64,000 nucleotides of DNA from Nostoc sp. CENA543. Its GTDB lineage: Bacteria > Cyanobacteriota > Cyanobacteriia > Cyanobacteriales > Nostocaceae. Under the pieces are notes generated by a model. It ran no database searches. It was not told the DNA's origin and worked only from the letters and a program-made list of their open reading frames with translations. The number at the start of each line of letters is the position of its first letter. Position 1 is the first letter of the stretch. Where the stretch lies: the NCBI RefSeq assembly GCF_002896875.1, contig NZ_CP023278.1, forward strand, positions 2,790,001 to 2,854,000, in the 5' to 3' direction. This document shows, one piece after another, positions 1 to 8,572 of the stretch. The position numbers and the translations under genes were made by a program.

Positions 1-491
1 ATTTCGGCAATAATTTCGGCTACATCTGTGGTAATTAGTTTTTCTAAAGCATCCACATCTTTTGTTACCATTGCCATTAATGCCCCTGTACGCTTATTTT
101 CAAAAAAGCTGAGGGATAAAGTTTGGAGATGCTTGTATAACTCATTTCTGATATCAAATAGGGTTTTTTGTCCCACTAGAGACATCATGTAATTACGAGC
201 AAAATTTAAACTCCCAATCAGTAAGGTAATCACTGCAATCCCTAAACCCAACCAGGGGAGTAATTCAATTTTTCTTTGGGGGATAACTACATCTATAACA
301 TAGCGGGTAATTTGGGGAATGATGACTTGGAGAAATGAGAGGAAGAAAATTGTACTAGAAGCTAATATGAGTTGAATTTTGTGTTTCCAGACATAAGTAA
401 AAAAGCGTTTGTAGAGTGATATTGCAGATAAATTTACTTGAAATTCTGATGAGTCTTTTTGAGCAATTTGGCGGATGAAGTTGGCTTGCAT
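1..491 (-). CDS. ABC exporter, N-terminal membrane part (cut by window edge)
   Basis: The reading frame starts at an ATG at 491 and is still open at base 1, so only about 163 N-terminal residues are visible. After a polar N-terminus come two hydrophobic stretches (roughly residues 37-60 and 75-95), followed by a sequence (LQTLSLSFFENKRTGALMA) typical of the coupling-loop region of type I ABC exporter membrane domains. The ATPase domain must lie left of the window. It follows the PepSY gene by 31 bases on the same strand and is the last visible gene of the iron island. It may export a siderophore or work with the neighbouring ABC membrane subunit; the substrate is inference. Confidence 0.8.
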   Translation of the reverse strand, partial: MQANFIRQIAQKDSSEFQVNLSAISLYKRFFTYVWKHKIQLILASSTIFFLSFLQVIIPQITRYVIDVVIPQRKIELLPWLGLGIAVITLLIGSLNFARNYMMSLVGQKTLFDIRNELYKHLQTLSLSFFENKRTGALMAMVTKDVDALEKLITTDVAEIIAE

Positions 492-522
492 GGTTTTTTG
501 AAACGCAAAGGTAAGCTGAGGT

Positions 523-1614
523 TTACGCGGATGTACGCTGAGGTTTAGTTTTGTGGTTGCGTCCCCACCAAAGGGTAAAACCAGTGATGGATAATGCAGA
601 TGAGATGATACCAATTAATATATATAGTCCCATTGTTGCTAGTCCGCCGTAATTACCTGTATGTATCGCATCCATCCAGGCTTTTAGTTGTTCTACTTTG
701 GGGGTGTTAAAGAAGTTATCAATGCTGATAACTTCGCCAGTATATTGATTGATAAATACAAAACTTTTTCCTTCTGGGGTAATTTCGTGAGGTAAGCGAA
801 AACGTATCCTGACGGCAGCATTTTCATCTTTTGGGGTATGTAAAATTGTTGGCTGTCCTTGAGGAAGTGCGTTTTTAGCAGTTTGTAAAAACTGGTCTAG
901 GGTTAATTGTGAGTGATTATTTGATATGATAGAAATAGGCGGTGTAATTTTTGTTTGTCCTGTCATCCAATAAGCTAAACTTTTGATGGGTTTATCAAAT
1001 ACCATCACACTACCGCTAACAGCAATTAAGACGAGAAAGACTGCTGATAATACTCCGGCTACTTTGTGGATGTCATATTGTAGTATGCGCCATTTTGCTT
1101 GCCAACGAATTTTAAATCCAATAGAGAATTTTTTCCAACCATTCCACACAATTAAACCAGTCACAGTTAATATCAATAACGATACACCGCATACACCAAC
1201 GATAACAGCACCCACTTTACCTGCTAGTAAATGAGTGTGTAATTGACTGACAATTTTGATCATGGGTGTATCACGGGGATATATTCCTAGTAATTCTCCT
1301 GTATAAGTGTTGATATAAATATCTGATTTGATTTTGTTGGGATATTTAATCAACACATGGAATGGCTGATTAACAGTTTGAGGAATGGTAATAGATTCTA
1401 GTTTAGTGGTGGGATATTGTTGATGAATAATTGCAGCTACCTGTTGTAGTGTAATTTTCTCTTTTTGGGGTACAACTTGGTGAGTTTGCAGGTGTAGTAT
1501 AGGGTTAATTTCTTTATCAAAAACTAGAATGCTACCTGTCACACAGATAACAATCATCAACACACCGACAATAATACCAATAATTCGATGAATAGCAACC
1601 ATAGGGCGTTGCAT
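523..1614 (-). CDS. PepSY-associated TM helix protein
   Basis: The 363-residue membrane protein starts with a helix (about residues 9-30) after an MQRPMVAIHR leader. An extracytoplasmic PepSY-like segment (about 50-115) follows, then further helices near 135-155, 185-207 and 330-352, with another PepSY-like stretch ending INQYTGEVISI. This is the PepSY_TM architecture that often accompanies TonB-dependent iron receptors, where it is thought to act in ferric-siderophore reduction or handling. A strong ribosome site (AGGAGG) lies nine bases before the ATG and overlaps the end of the preceding gene, so the two are translationally close. The precise reaction is unknown. Confidence 0.8.
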   Translation of the reverse strand: MQRPMVAIHRIIGIIVGVLMIVICVTGSILVFDKEINPILHLQTHQVVPQKEKITLQQVAAIIHQQYPTTKLESITIPQTVNQPFHVLIKYPNKIKSDIYINTYTGELLGIYPRDTPMIKIVSQLHTHLLAGKVGAVIVGVCGVSLLILTVTGLIVWNGWKKFSIGFKIRWQAKWRILQYDIHKVAGVLSAVFLVLIAVSGSVMVFDKPIKSLAYWMTGQTKITPPISIISNNHSQLTLDQFLQTAKNALPQGQPTILHTPKDENAAVRIRFRLPHEITPEGKSFVFINQYTGEVISIDNFFNTPKVEQLKAWMDAIHTGNYGGLATMGLYILIGIISSALSITGFTLWWGRNHKTKPQRTSA

Positions 1615-1617
1615 TAA

Positions 1618-2574
1618 CTATACCTCCTGTTGGATTTGATGGTTAGCTGCAATTGTTGGACGTAATACTCGTAATAATGCCGGATAAGCTTCTCTGGCTT
1701 TGTTGTAAACTTTTACAATGTTCCCCAAGGGTTTAGAAAGGAGATTTAAATTACCCCAGAACAAAACTAAATCTCCAGCTTGAATTTCTTTCGGTACTAC
1801 ACCTATATGAAAAGCTGAAGAAAGTAAAACTAATACTAAAAGTCCAAACCAAGTTAATAAATCCATTAAGATTTCTGTTCCCGATTTGAACATTTCTAAG
1901 TGGATAGTATGGCGAAAAAATGACTCTTGATGCTCAATTAACTCTAATTTTTTCGCTTCGGTAGTAGACGCAGCAATATTTTCTTGAGCCGTGAGCATTT
2001 TCAGACTAGCTTTTTGAATAAATTGACCAAAAATAAATCCTATTAAAATCGGTGGAATCACAGCAATTAATAAAGCTGGTAGCCATGCTGGTGCTAAGGT
2101 AAGTTGCCAAATAACTACTGATATAGTCTGAGAAATAATTTTCCAAGAGTCTTTATGAATAATATCTAGTCCAGGTTTAGCACGGTTGCAATGATAGAGA
2201 ATATGAGAAATATCTTCAGCATCTCGTTCTTTTTCTCGTCTTTGTAAATAGGTGCGCTGTAAACAAATAATCAATCGAGTTTCAAAAATTTTATCGATGA
2301 TTTTGTCACCTAATTTAATTAAACCTAATCCCAGTAATAAACCACCAAACACCACAATATAATTCACCAGAGATGAATTAATTTCTATATCACCCTTTTT
2401 AAAATCGTCTACAACCTTTTTACCCATCCAAGCTAAACTAGGTTCTAAAGCTGCAACTACAATAGTAGATATAATTGCGGCTGCTAACCACTGGGGATAA
2501 GTCAGCAACACACGCAACATATCTACAAATAAAGACCAAGCCGGATTTAATTTGACTGATTTATTCATATTCAT
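1618..2574 (-). CDS. ABC transporter membrane domain without ATPase domain
   Basis: The 318 residues contain about six hydrophobic helices (near 30-50, 70-90, 150-190 and 235-260) and the general layout of an ABC exporter membrane domain, including a stretch ending in FGQFIQKASLKMLTAQENIAA. No Walker A, signature or Walker B motif follows. The stop comes soon after LRVLRPTIAA, where a linker to an ATPase domain would normally begin. It may be a stand-alone membrane subunit or a decayed half-transporter pairing with the exporter at 1-491. It is separated from the PepSY gene by only three bases, so the genes are co-transcribed. Confidence 0.7.
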   Translation of the reverse strand: MNMNKSVKLNPAWSLFVDMLRVLLTYPQWLAAAIISTIVVAALEPSLAWMGKKVVDDFKKGDIEINSSLVNYIVVFGGLLLGLGLIKLGDKIIDKIFETRLIICLQRTYLQRREKERDAEDISHILYHCNRAKPGLDIIHKDSWKIISQTISVVIWQLTLAPAWLPALLIAVIPPILIGFIFGQFIQKASLKMLTAQENIAASTTEAKKLELIEHQESFFRHTIHLEMFKSGTEILMDLLTWFGLLVLVLLSSAFHIGVVPKEIQAGDLVLFWGNLNLLSKPLGNIVKVYNKAREAYPALLRVLRPTIAANHQIQQEV

Positions 2575-2588
2575 GTAAACATAATTTT

Positions 2589-2637
2589 GTAGTCAGCACT
2601 TTAGTGCTTAGAATATCAGGACTAAAGTCCTTACTAC
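2589..2637. repeat. Dispersed hairpin repeat, imperfect copy
   Basis: A 17-base arm at 2589-2605 is nearly the reverse complement of 2621-2637 (ACTAAAGTCCTTACTAC). It is a diverged copy of the perfect palindrome at 3565-3613, and it also lies between two genes of the iron operon. Confidence 0.75.
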
Positions 2638-2641
2638 GAGT

Positions 2642-3538
2642 CTAATTTTGGGAATGTGGTAATACTTTTCCATCAATATCCAGAGAAATTACTTCTACTA
2701 CTTCACCATGATTCGTTCGTCTACCAACTCCATCTGCTTTAATGCGACTACCGATTTTAGCCACTTGATCTAATTGTTTAGCTAAGGGTTTAACTAAATG
2801 AACTTGTGTCCCAGATGTTAAAATTGCACCCCGCAGTTTACCATCATCATCAACTAACCAATGCTGCACCGTATCATTAATTTTGATTAAAGTTAAACTA
2901 TTTTCATCTACTTTATGCTTACGTTTTGGCTTACCTTTTTTTGTTACCACTGCTTTAGTTTCAGTATTAGTAATTACATTTCCTTCTATCTCTTGTCCAT
3001 AAACGCTAGGAGTACCTAATTTACCTACAACTTCTACTGTATCCCCTGGTTTAATAGCAGCTAATATTTGCTCATGGAGATGGGGAGGTAATGTAATTTG
3101 TTTAGCATTATGGAGTAAAATTCCATTTACTAAACCTTCTTTATTCAACAGATAACGTTCCACATTTCCAGTATGTTTTTTCTCTTTTTCTCCAGGAAGA
3201 ATCCCCACAGGAGAATCAGAATTAGTTTTACTAGTAAAGATTTGGTGATATCCCCATGCACCTACTATTAAAGTTACAGATGTGACAGCACATCCTAGCA
3301 AGGCTAGTTTTAATTTAGGATATTTTTTAGTAAACTTTAGTTGCCATTTTTTTTGTTTTTTAGCTTGAACTAAGTCTAGAGCTTGCTGAATAAATTCAGC
3401 CGGAATCTTAGCTTCTTCTCCAATTAATATTAATTCTTCTAGAGAATATTCTTGCTGTTTTTGGGCATATAATTCAGCAGCTAATTGAAAAACTTCTGGG
3501 GCTAATTCTCGATTAATACGTTGTTCTGGATTGTTCAT
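2642..3538 (-). CDS. Membrane-anchored protein with two OB-like repeats, function unknown
   Basis: I place the start at the ATG at 3538 (MNNPEQRINRELAPEVFQLA). The longer frame from a TTG at 3625 would translate a dispersed hairpin repeat. The 298 residues have a helical cytoplasmic-looking N-terminus (1-65), one membrane helix (about 77-97) and two similar beta-rich segments (about 128-185 and 230-292). Each repeat shows a pattern like KEGLVNGILL...GDTVEVVGKLG or DGKLRGAIL...GSRIKADGVG, which resembles a small OB-type barrel. The first 60 residues look like a helical scaffold, possibly for protein contacts. I do not recognise the family. Its place between the receptor and the ABC genes suggests a role in iron or siderophore handling, which is inference. 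Confidence 0.6.
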   Translation of the reverse strand: MNNPEQRINRELAPEVFQLAAELYAQKQQEYSLEELILIGEEAKIPAEFIQQALDLVQAKKQKKWQLKFTKKYPKLKLALLGCAVTSVTLIVGAWGYHQIFTSKTNSDSPVGILPGEKEKKHTGNVERYLLNKEGLVNGILLHNAKQITLPPHLHEQILAAIKPGDTVEVVGKLGTPSVYGQEIEGNVITNTETKAVVTKKGKPKRKHKVDENSLTLIKINDTVQHWLVDDDGKLRGAILTSGTQVHLVKPLAKQLDQVAKIGSRIKADGVGRRTNHGEVVEVISLDIDGKVLPHSQN

Positions 3539-3564
3539 GATTATTAATTCATAAATTTTAGTTT

Positions 3565-3613
3565 GTAGTAAGGACTTTAGTTCTGATTTTATAAGCACTA
3601 AAGTCCTTACTAC
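3565..3613. repeat. Dispersed perfect palindrome (17-bp arms)
   Basis: GTAGTAAGGACTTTAGT at 3565-3581 is exactly reverse-complementary to 3597-3613, with a 15-base loop. Related copies are at 2589-2637 and, as a half copy, at 43084. It sits between the receptor gene and the following gene, so it could also form an RNA hairpin in the operon transcript. Confidence 0.85.
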
Positions 3614-3634
3614 GAACTTAATCAATGCAGCAAT

Positions 3635-6052
3635 TTAAAATTGCCATGACAAACTAATCCCATACAATCTTTCTGCTGTTTCCCTCTCTATACGTGAATT
3701 TTCAAATACGCCTGTAGAACTGAACACAGTCCTGTCTTTACTTCTTTCAGCCGCTAATAAGTTTTTACCAAATAAACTCAGTTGCACATTATCAGCTAAC
3801 CGAAAAGCCATGTAAGCATCTAAACTGTTTTCTCCAGCTTGTTTAGTTACCTCCGTTTTTCCATCTTTAAGTTCTCTATTTTCAAACCCAGGAAGAATGT
3901 TATAAGTTAAACCGAAATTCATTCCCCATTCTGGAATTACATAATCAAAACCTAAGTTAGCGACGTATGCAGGTTGTTCTTTAAAACGGCGAATTTCTCT
4001 AGTTCTTTGGTCTTCTACTTCTGAACCAAGGAAAGAAACGTTACCAAATAAAGTTAAGTTTGGTAAGCCGAGAAAAGGTGTGCGGGTTTGTACATCGAGT
4101 CTCAAACCATAAACTTTGCCATCGCCTACGTTTCTTGGTGATTGTTCAAAGCGATTGTTTTCAGGGTTGAAATTGACTTCATTTTCAATTTTGTCATCTA
4201 CCCACCGATAAAAAGCATTTAATCCAAATGCACCAGTATTATTTCCCCAAGATTGTTCAATTCCTGTTTCTAAACCTAGGGAAGTTTCTGGTTTGAGTAG
4301 AGGATTTCCAATCACATCTGGTTGGAGTAAAGTTCCATTTTTGGTGTCGCGGAAGGGAATGAAATCATCAAATTTAGGACGGCGAATTGTCCTAGCTGCG
4401 CTGAGGCGAAAAACTGTTGTGGGAAACACTCGATATTTGTAATGCAATGACGGGTTAAATGTTGTTCCCGATTGTTCAATTGTGCTACTATCGCCGGCGG
4501 TAGCTTTGTTGTCTACCATCTCCATTCGTAACCCGGCGGTGAGGGTATGCTTTTCACCTAGGCGAATTTCATCTTGAATGAAAACATTGAGTTGATTTTC
4601 TTCAATGGTGTAGATGTCTTTGGGTGCAGTTCTCTCTACAGCAGGGGTGAGTGTGGGGACTGTTTGCTGTTCGGTGGTGATTTTCTTTTTCTCGCGATCG
4701 CGCAAACTCCCCTCGAACCCAACTATAATTTTGTGGTTCTCCCACGGCTGAAAGTTAAAGGTTAATGTCCCTAGTAATTCTTCGTCTGTTTTCGTCTCTG
4801 ATTCCCGCTTAATCGTACCTGTATTTCTCCTCTGGTTTAAAGGACTACCAGCAGCATTGCGAAAAGTATTGGTGATACCCTCGGTAATTTCTACCTTGTC
4901 TTTGGTTTCATCGGTACTTTGAAACAACAAGCCCAATTTCATGTCCGCAGTCGCACTGAGTTGACGTTCCCAACTACCACCTAAACGCCAACCTGTAATT
5001 GTCTTATCTTCGTCAATTTTGACGGTTTGCTCTTGCAGTTCTTGCAGTCTACCACTAGGAGCAAAGAACCTTTGATTATTGACGTTGCGAGTTGCGTCTT
5101 TCTCTTCCTCGGTTTGCAAAAATAGAGGATCAAAAGTCAAGGTATCTCTTGATGAAACCCGCCAGACAAAACGGGGTGCGATGCTAATATCAAGCTGACT
5201 CTTGTCCTCATTTTCCCGTTCTGTTTGAGTGGGGCGATTCTGAATATCTAAGGTTTGCTTAAATTTATCCTTGGGTGCTTCCCGTTGCTGAACTCCCGCA
5301 CTGATTAAATAACTAAAATCTCCCTGTTTATCACCATAAAGTAAGCTGACACCACCAAATGGCCCTACTGTTTCTGAGGTTGTCCCCGTAATGGTGAGGT
5401 CAGAAATCCGGCTATCTGGTGCTTTCTTGAGGATAATATTGATAGTCCCCGCTACACCTTGGGAATTTTGGGTGGCGGTAGGGTTACTAATAATTTCTAT
5501 TCTTTCAACAAGACTGACAGGAATCCTGTCTACTTTAAACTCTCGGTTTTCACCACCATCGGGGAAACGCTGACCGTTAATTAAAATTTGGGTGTATTCT
5601 TTGGGTAAACCCAATAGTCGCACATCTTTATCTTCCCCTGGGGGGCCTCCTAACACTACACCAGGTTGACGACGCAGCACCTCACCCACAGTTCTGTAAT
5701 TAAACCGTTGAATTTCTTTCTGATCGAGAATAATTACTCCTGTGGGAGATTGTTGACGTTCTTCGATAAAGTTCACCAGTGGTGTACCAATTACATCTAG
5801 TTCAATATCTGCATCTTGGTTGGCTTCTGGTGTCTCTGGTGTATCCTCCGTGTCTTGAGTTAATAACTGGGCGTTAGTGGGAGGAAGTTGTATATCCTTG
5901 AGGTGGGGAATCTGATCGTTAATTTGAGGCTGAGTCGCTTTAGGTGTGACTTTTTCTGTCTCAACGGCTGAAACGGGAGGAACAGCAACGGCTACCGACA
6001 TACAAAAAATTATCAACAATTCTCTGTTGAAAAAAATCAGATTGCTTTGCAT
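3635..6052 (-). CDS. TonB-dependent outer-membrane receptor
   Basis: The frame stays open up to a TTG at 6145, but the ATG at 6052 gives a clean signal peptide (MQSNLIFFNRELLIIFCM followed by a short hydrophobic run and PPVSA). The longer form would run into a palindrome that looks regulatory, so I prefer 6052 (805 residues). After an acidic, Pro/Thr-rich linker comes a plug domain (about 100-210), with PTGVIILDQKEIQRFNYRTV and the end motif GVAGTINIILKK. A beta-barrel follows and ends in the aromatic LYGISLSWQF, as expected for outer-membrane insertion. It should import a ferric chelate or similar ligand, powered by TonB. FTR1, PepSY and ABC neighbours support iron; the actual ligand cannot be read from sequence. 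Confidence 0.88.
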   Translation of the reverse strand: MQSNLIFFNRELLIIFCMSVAVAVPPVSAVETEKVTPKATQPQINDQIPHLKDIQLPPTNAQLLTQDTEDTPETPEANQDADIELDVIGTPLVNFIEERQQSPTGVIILDQKEIQRFNYRTVGEVLRRQPGVVLGGPPGEDKDVRLLGLPKEYTQILINGQRFPDGGENREFKVDRIPVSLVERIEIISNPTATQNSQGVAGTINIILKKAPDSRISDLTITGTTSETVGPFGGVSLLYGDKQGDFSYLISAGVQQREAPKDKFKQTLDIQNRPTQTERENEDKSQLDISIAPRFVWRVSSRDTLTFDPLFLQTEEEKDATRNVNNQRFFAPSGRLQELQEQTVKIDEDKTITGWRLGGSWERQLSATADMKLGLLFQSTDETKDKVEITEGITNTFRNAAGSPLNQRRNTGTIKRESETKTDEELLGTLTFNFQPWENHKIIVGFEGSLRDREKKKITTEQQTVPTLTPAVERTAPKDIYTIEENQLNVFIQDEIRLGEKHTLTAGLRMEMVDNKATAGDSSTIEQSGTTFNPSLHYKYRVFPTTVFRLSAARTIRRPKFDDFIPFRDTKNGTLLQPDVIGNPLLKPETSLGLETGIEQSWGNNTGAFGLNAFYRWVDDKIENEVNFNPENNRFEQSPRNVGDGKVYGLRLDVQTRTPFLGLPNLTLFGNVSFLGSEVEDQRTREIRRFKEQPAYVANLGFDYVIPEWGMNFGLTYNILPGFENRELKDGKTEVTKQAGENSLDAYMAFRLADNVQLSLFGKNLLAAERSKDRTVFSSTGVFENSRIERETAERLYGISLSWQF

Positions 6053-6137
6053 ACTAGAAGATGAAATCAATAAATTTTCGGGCAAGTTGACAGCTTGCCT
6101 TTTTTTCTGACTTGAATTTGTCAGAAAACCAATAATA

Positions 6138-6159
6138 TTTCTCAATTAATCTTGAGAAA
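6138..6159. promoter_or_regulatory. Fur-box-like palindrome before the receptor gene
   Basis: TTTCTCAA (6138-6145) and TTGAGAAA (6152-6159) form an exact inverted repeat around TTAATC, 86 bases upstream of the receptor ATG. The 6053-6399 stretch holds no gene. It is AT-rich and has a second short palindrome, GATAAATTTATC, at 6276-6287, also reminiscent of AT-rich Fur sites. Binding by FurA is inferred from this look and from the iron-related neighbours. Confidence 0.4.
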
Positions 6160-6399
6160 AATCCCGATTTATAGCTATTAATGACAGTTAAACAGCACAA
6201 AATGACTAGCTATAAATCTAGTAATTTGTGATGCTAATTGACGTATTCAATAGCAGTTAATTGAGAGTTATTGGCGATAAATTTATCATGATTAACCTCT
6301 AGAATGCAACTGTTTATGTCTTGATGTATTAATGCTTCAAAAAGATTTCTCAATACATAGACACAAAGCAGAAAATATTGAGTTTTAATTCACAAAAAA

Positions 6400-7320
6400 T
6401 CAAGCATTAGGAACTGTTTTTAGTTGTGTAGGTTGGCGAAGACTGCGGAAGTATAAGCTACCAACTATCAACCAAAACAGCAGATAAGCGATCGCCTGTA
6501 CAAGATATAGTTTTTGGGTATAGCCAAATAAGGTTTTGAACAAAATCCCTGGAAACTGTCTATCAGGTAAGATTCCTGATAAATCCCAAATTTGAAAGCC
6601 GAGAAGACAAGATGTATTATCTAGTCCGCAAGTATAAGAGATAGTGGGATTGATGTGGTTAAATGCAACAGCAGCAGCATCCAGATGTCGCAAAGCCGAA
6701 ATTACTAACCCAGAGACAATTAATAGCAGTAAGACACCCATTGCTTGGAAAAATTGCTGCAAATTAATCTTGATGCTCCATTTAAATAGCAGCATACCAA
6801 TTAACACTGCCATACCTAGTCCGGCGATCGCACCCAATACAGGTGTCAACCCATCTTGAAACTTAGCAACGATAAACACAGCCGTTTCCAAGCCTTCCCG
6901 AAAGACAGCGATAAAAATCAGGCTAAAAATTCCCCAAGCGGCGTGGTGATCTTGAACTAAAGCATTTTTAACAGCATCGGTGATTTCTGCTTTGAGGAAT
7001 TTGGCTTGTTTAGTCATCCAAATTAACATCCAACTGAGCATAGCGATCGCAATTACACCCAATCCCATCTCAAATAATTGCTTGAACACAGGTGCATAGA
7101 TATACTCAGATGTCTGCAATCCTTGGATACCTAAATTGAGTAATAAACCAACCGCAAAACTAGCTATGGCGGCGGTAACAATGCCTAAATATACCCAACG
7201 GTGCAGTTTTTGTTGTTCAGCTTGCTGTAGACAGGCCAAAACAATACCCACAACTAAAGCAGCTTCTACACCTTCTCTAAAAGTAATCAAAAAAGTTGGT
7301 AATGCAGCACTCCAATTCAT
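6400..7320 (-). CDS. FTR1-family iron permease
   Basis: The 306-residue polytopic membrane protein carries two REGxE motifs, REGVE at 15-19 and REGLE at 141-145, the iron-binding signature of the FTR1/EfeU family. There are about seven hydrophobic helices. Characterised relatives move Fe(III) across the cytoplasmic membrane, often with a periplasmic partner (EfeO/EfeB or P19-like); no such partner gene is seen here. Instead a small His/Lys-rich exported protein lies 15 bases upstream and is probably co-transcribed. The start ATG at 7320 places the first REGxE motif in helix 1, as expected. The receptor gene follows after 347 bases that include a Fur-like palindrome. Confidence 0.9.
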   Translation of the reverse strand: MNWSAALPTFLITFREGVEAALVVGIVLACLQQAEQQKLHRWVYLGIVTAAIASFAVGLLLNLGIQGLQTSEYIYAPVFKQLFEMGLGVIAIAMLSWMLIWMTKQAKFLKAEITDAVKNALVQDHHAAWGIFSLIFIAVFREGLETAVFIVAKFQDGLTPVLGAIAGLGMAVLIGMLLFKWSIKINLQQFFQAMGVLLLLIVSGLVISALRHLDAAAVAFNHINPTISYTCGLDNTSCLLGFQIWDLSGILPDRQFPGILFKTLFGYTQKLYLVQAIAYLLFWLIVGSLYFRSLRQPTQLKTVPNA

Positions 7321-7335
7321 AGTAATTCCTATGGA

Positions 7336-7632
7336 TTACATTACTTCTGTAGGAGAACCTGCGGGTTGATTGATCTTTGCAGGCTCTTCGTTAGTGCTGG
7401 TAGCTGATGGTTCTGGTTGGGGATGTGATTTTTTAGCTTGATGTTTGTGTGCGTCTTCAGTCTTAGCTGCAATCTCGTCTTTCTTGGCGTGGTGTTTGGA
7501 CTTTTTCGACTTATGTTTATGTTCTTTGGCTTGATGTTCTGAAGGTTTCGCCAAAGCTGCTGCGGGAAAAAGTAGTGTAGCAGTTGTTGTTGCGATCGCT
7601 ATTACTTGTCCTAAAAAAACTCTCCGGTACAT
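7336..7632 (-). CDS. Small exported His/Lys-rich protein
   Basis: 98 residues. Residues 1-28 form a signal peptide (RRVFLGQ, a hydrophobic run, then AALAKP). The mature part is extremely rich in His and Lys between about 32 and 70 (for example EHKHKSKKSKHHAKK), followed by a Pro/Ser/Thr tail. There are no cysteines. The composition suggests metal binding in the periplasm, and the gene abuts the FTR1 permease on the same strand (15-base gap). It could act as an iron or nickel/zinc buffer feeding FTR1. I know of no named family; function is inference from composition and context. Confidence 0.65.
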   Translation of the reverse strand: MYRRVFLGQVIAIATTTATLLFPAAALAKPSEHQAKEHKHKSKKSKHHAKKDEIAAKTEDAHKHQAKKSHPQPEPSATSTNEEPAKINQPAGSPTEVM

Positions 7633-7706
7633 AGCTTGATAACCCTAATAGCTCTACATACCAAGAGTTTGGCAGATAAACATAACAGAAAAATAACACC
7701 AGAAAT

Positions 7707-8543
7707 TTATCGCTGTTCTAACCAAGCCTGTAAATCAGCCACACAGGTAAAATCTAACAATGCCTCACTCAAATCCTCCAACACAGGTAAAGGTAAACCA
7801 GTAATTGAAGAGCGCATTTCCTCAGAAAGTTCGCCAAACCGCTTAGTTAATTGTCGAATGACGAGTTGAAGTGTTGCTTCCTCCCGTCCTTCTTCCTTGA
7901 TTTCGCGGTAAACTCTGGTTTCTTTGAGCGTGATTCCCAACATAGACTCAACCTCCATTCTGCTTAATCGTTCAAACTTGTACACCATAATTGTTGTGAT
8001 CATCTCCATTATGGCGCGACTGGCTGATTCAGTGACTTCCTGAGTTGTTCTGCTTAATAAATACTTAGCCGCTTCTGGTGCTTGTTCTTCCTCTACTGTC
8101 GTCAGTACCATTAGGGCTACCCAAATAGGTAAAGAACGAATATCACCCAATTCATCTAAATAGATTCTATGTACTTGTTCACCGTTGAGTAATGAGCGAT
8201 GGGGATGAATATCCCTCTGTTCGGTAGTGCGCGATGGGTAGATAATTACTGCTTGCCAATCAGTGAATCTATTGCGGTTACGATAGAAATATAGCGAAGA
8301 TTCTGCAAATACTCTTTCGTAAAGCTGTTCATCTGTTTGGAATTGTACTTCGCAAAAATATACAACTCCTGCACCTTGATTTTCTGGTGGGAGAAACACA
8401 CCATCAATTTCAAATCTGGGTTCTTTGACAGCTACCGAATCGAATCGGTAAGCATCTGCATTACTTGGGGGTGTTGCTAGTAACTCAAACAACAATGTAG
8501 GAGATTGTTGAAACAATTTGTAAAAGATAGAATCTCGACGCAT
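7707..8543 (-). CDS. Rpn-family (PD-(D/E)XK) nuclease / DUF2887-DUF4351 protein
   Basis: The 278 residues begin MRRDSIFYKLFQQSPTLLFE, typical of the DUF2887/Rpn recombination-promoting nuclease group. The nuclease core is around VYFCEVQFQTDEQLYERVF (E-x-Q as in PD-(D/E)XK folds), and the C-terminal 50 residues (LVIRQLTKRFGELSEEMRSS onward) match the DUF4351 helical tail. Such genes are present in many copies in filamentous cyanobacteria and relate to transposase-like nucleases. It lies between the iron island and the two-component genes, on the same strand as both; no functional link to them is visible. Confidence 0.8.
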   Translation of the reverse strand: MRRDSIFYKLFQQSPTLLFELLATPPSNADAYRFDSVAVKEPRFEIDGVFLPPENQGAGVVYFCEVQFQTDEQLYERVFAESSLYFYRNRNRFTDWQAVIIYPSRTTEQRDIHPHRSLLNGEQVHRIYLDELGDIRSLPIWVALMVLTTVEEEQAPEAAKYLLSRTTQEVTESASRAIMEMITTIMVYKFERLSRMEVESMLGITLKETRVYREIKEEGREEATLQLVIRQLTKRFGELSEEMRSSITGLPLPVLEDLSEALLDFTCVADLQAWLEQR

Positions 8544-8572
8544 GAAGTCATATTTATCACCTACTCAAAATC

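Noticed and set aside
523-1614. Plus-strand open frame at 983-1234
   Set aside because: Lies entirely antisense to the PepSY gene; no homology or start signals.
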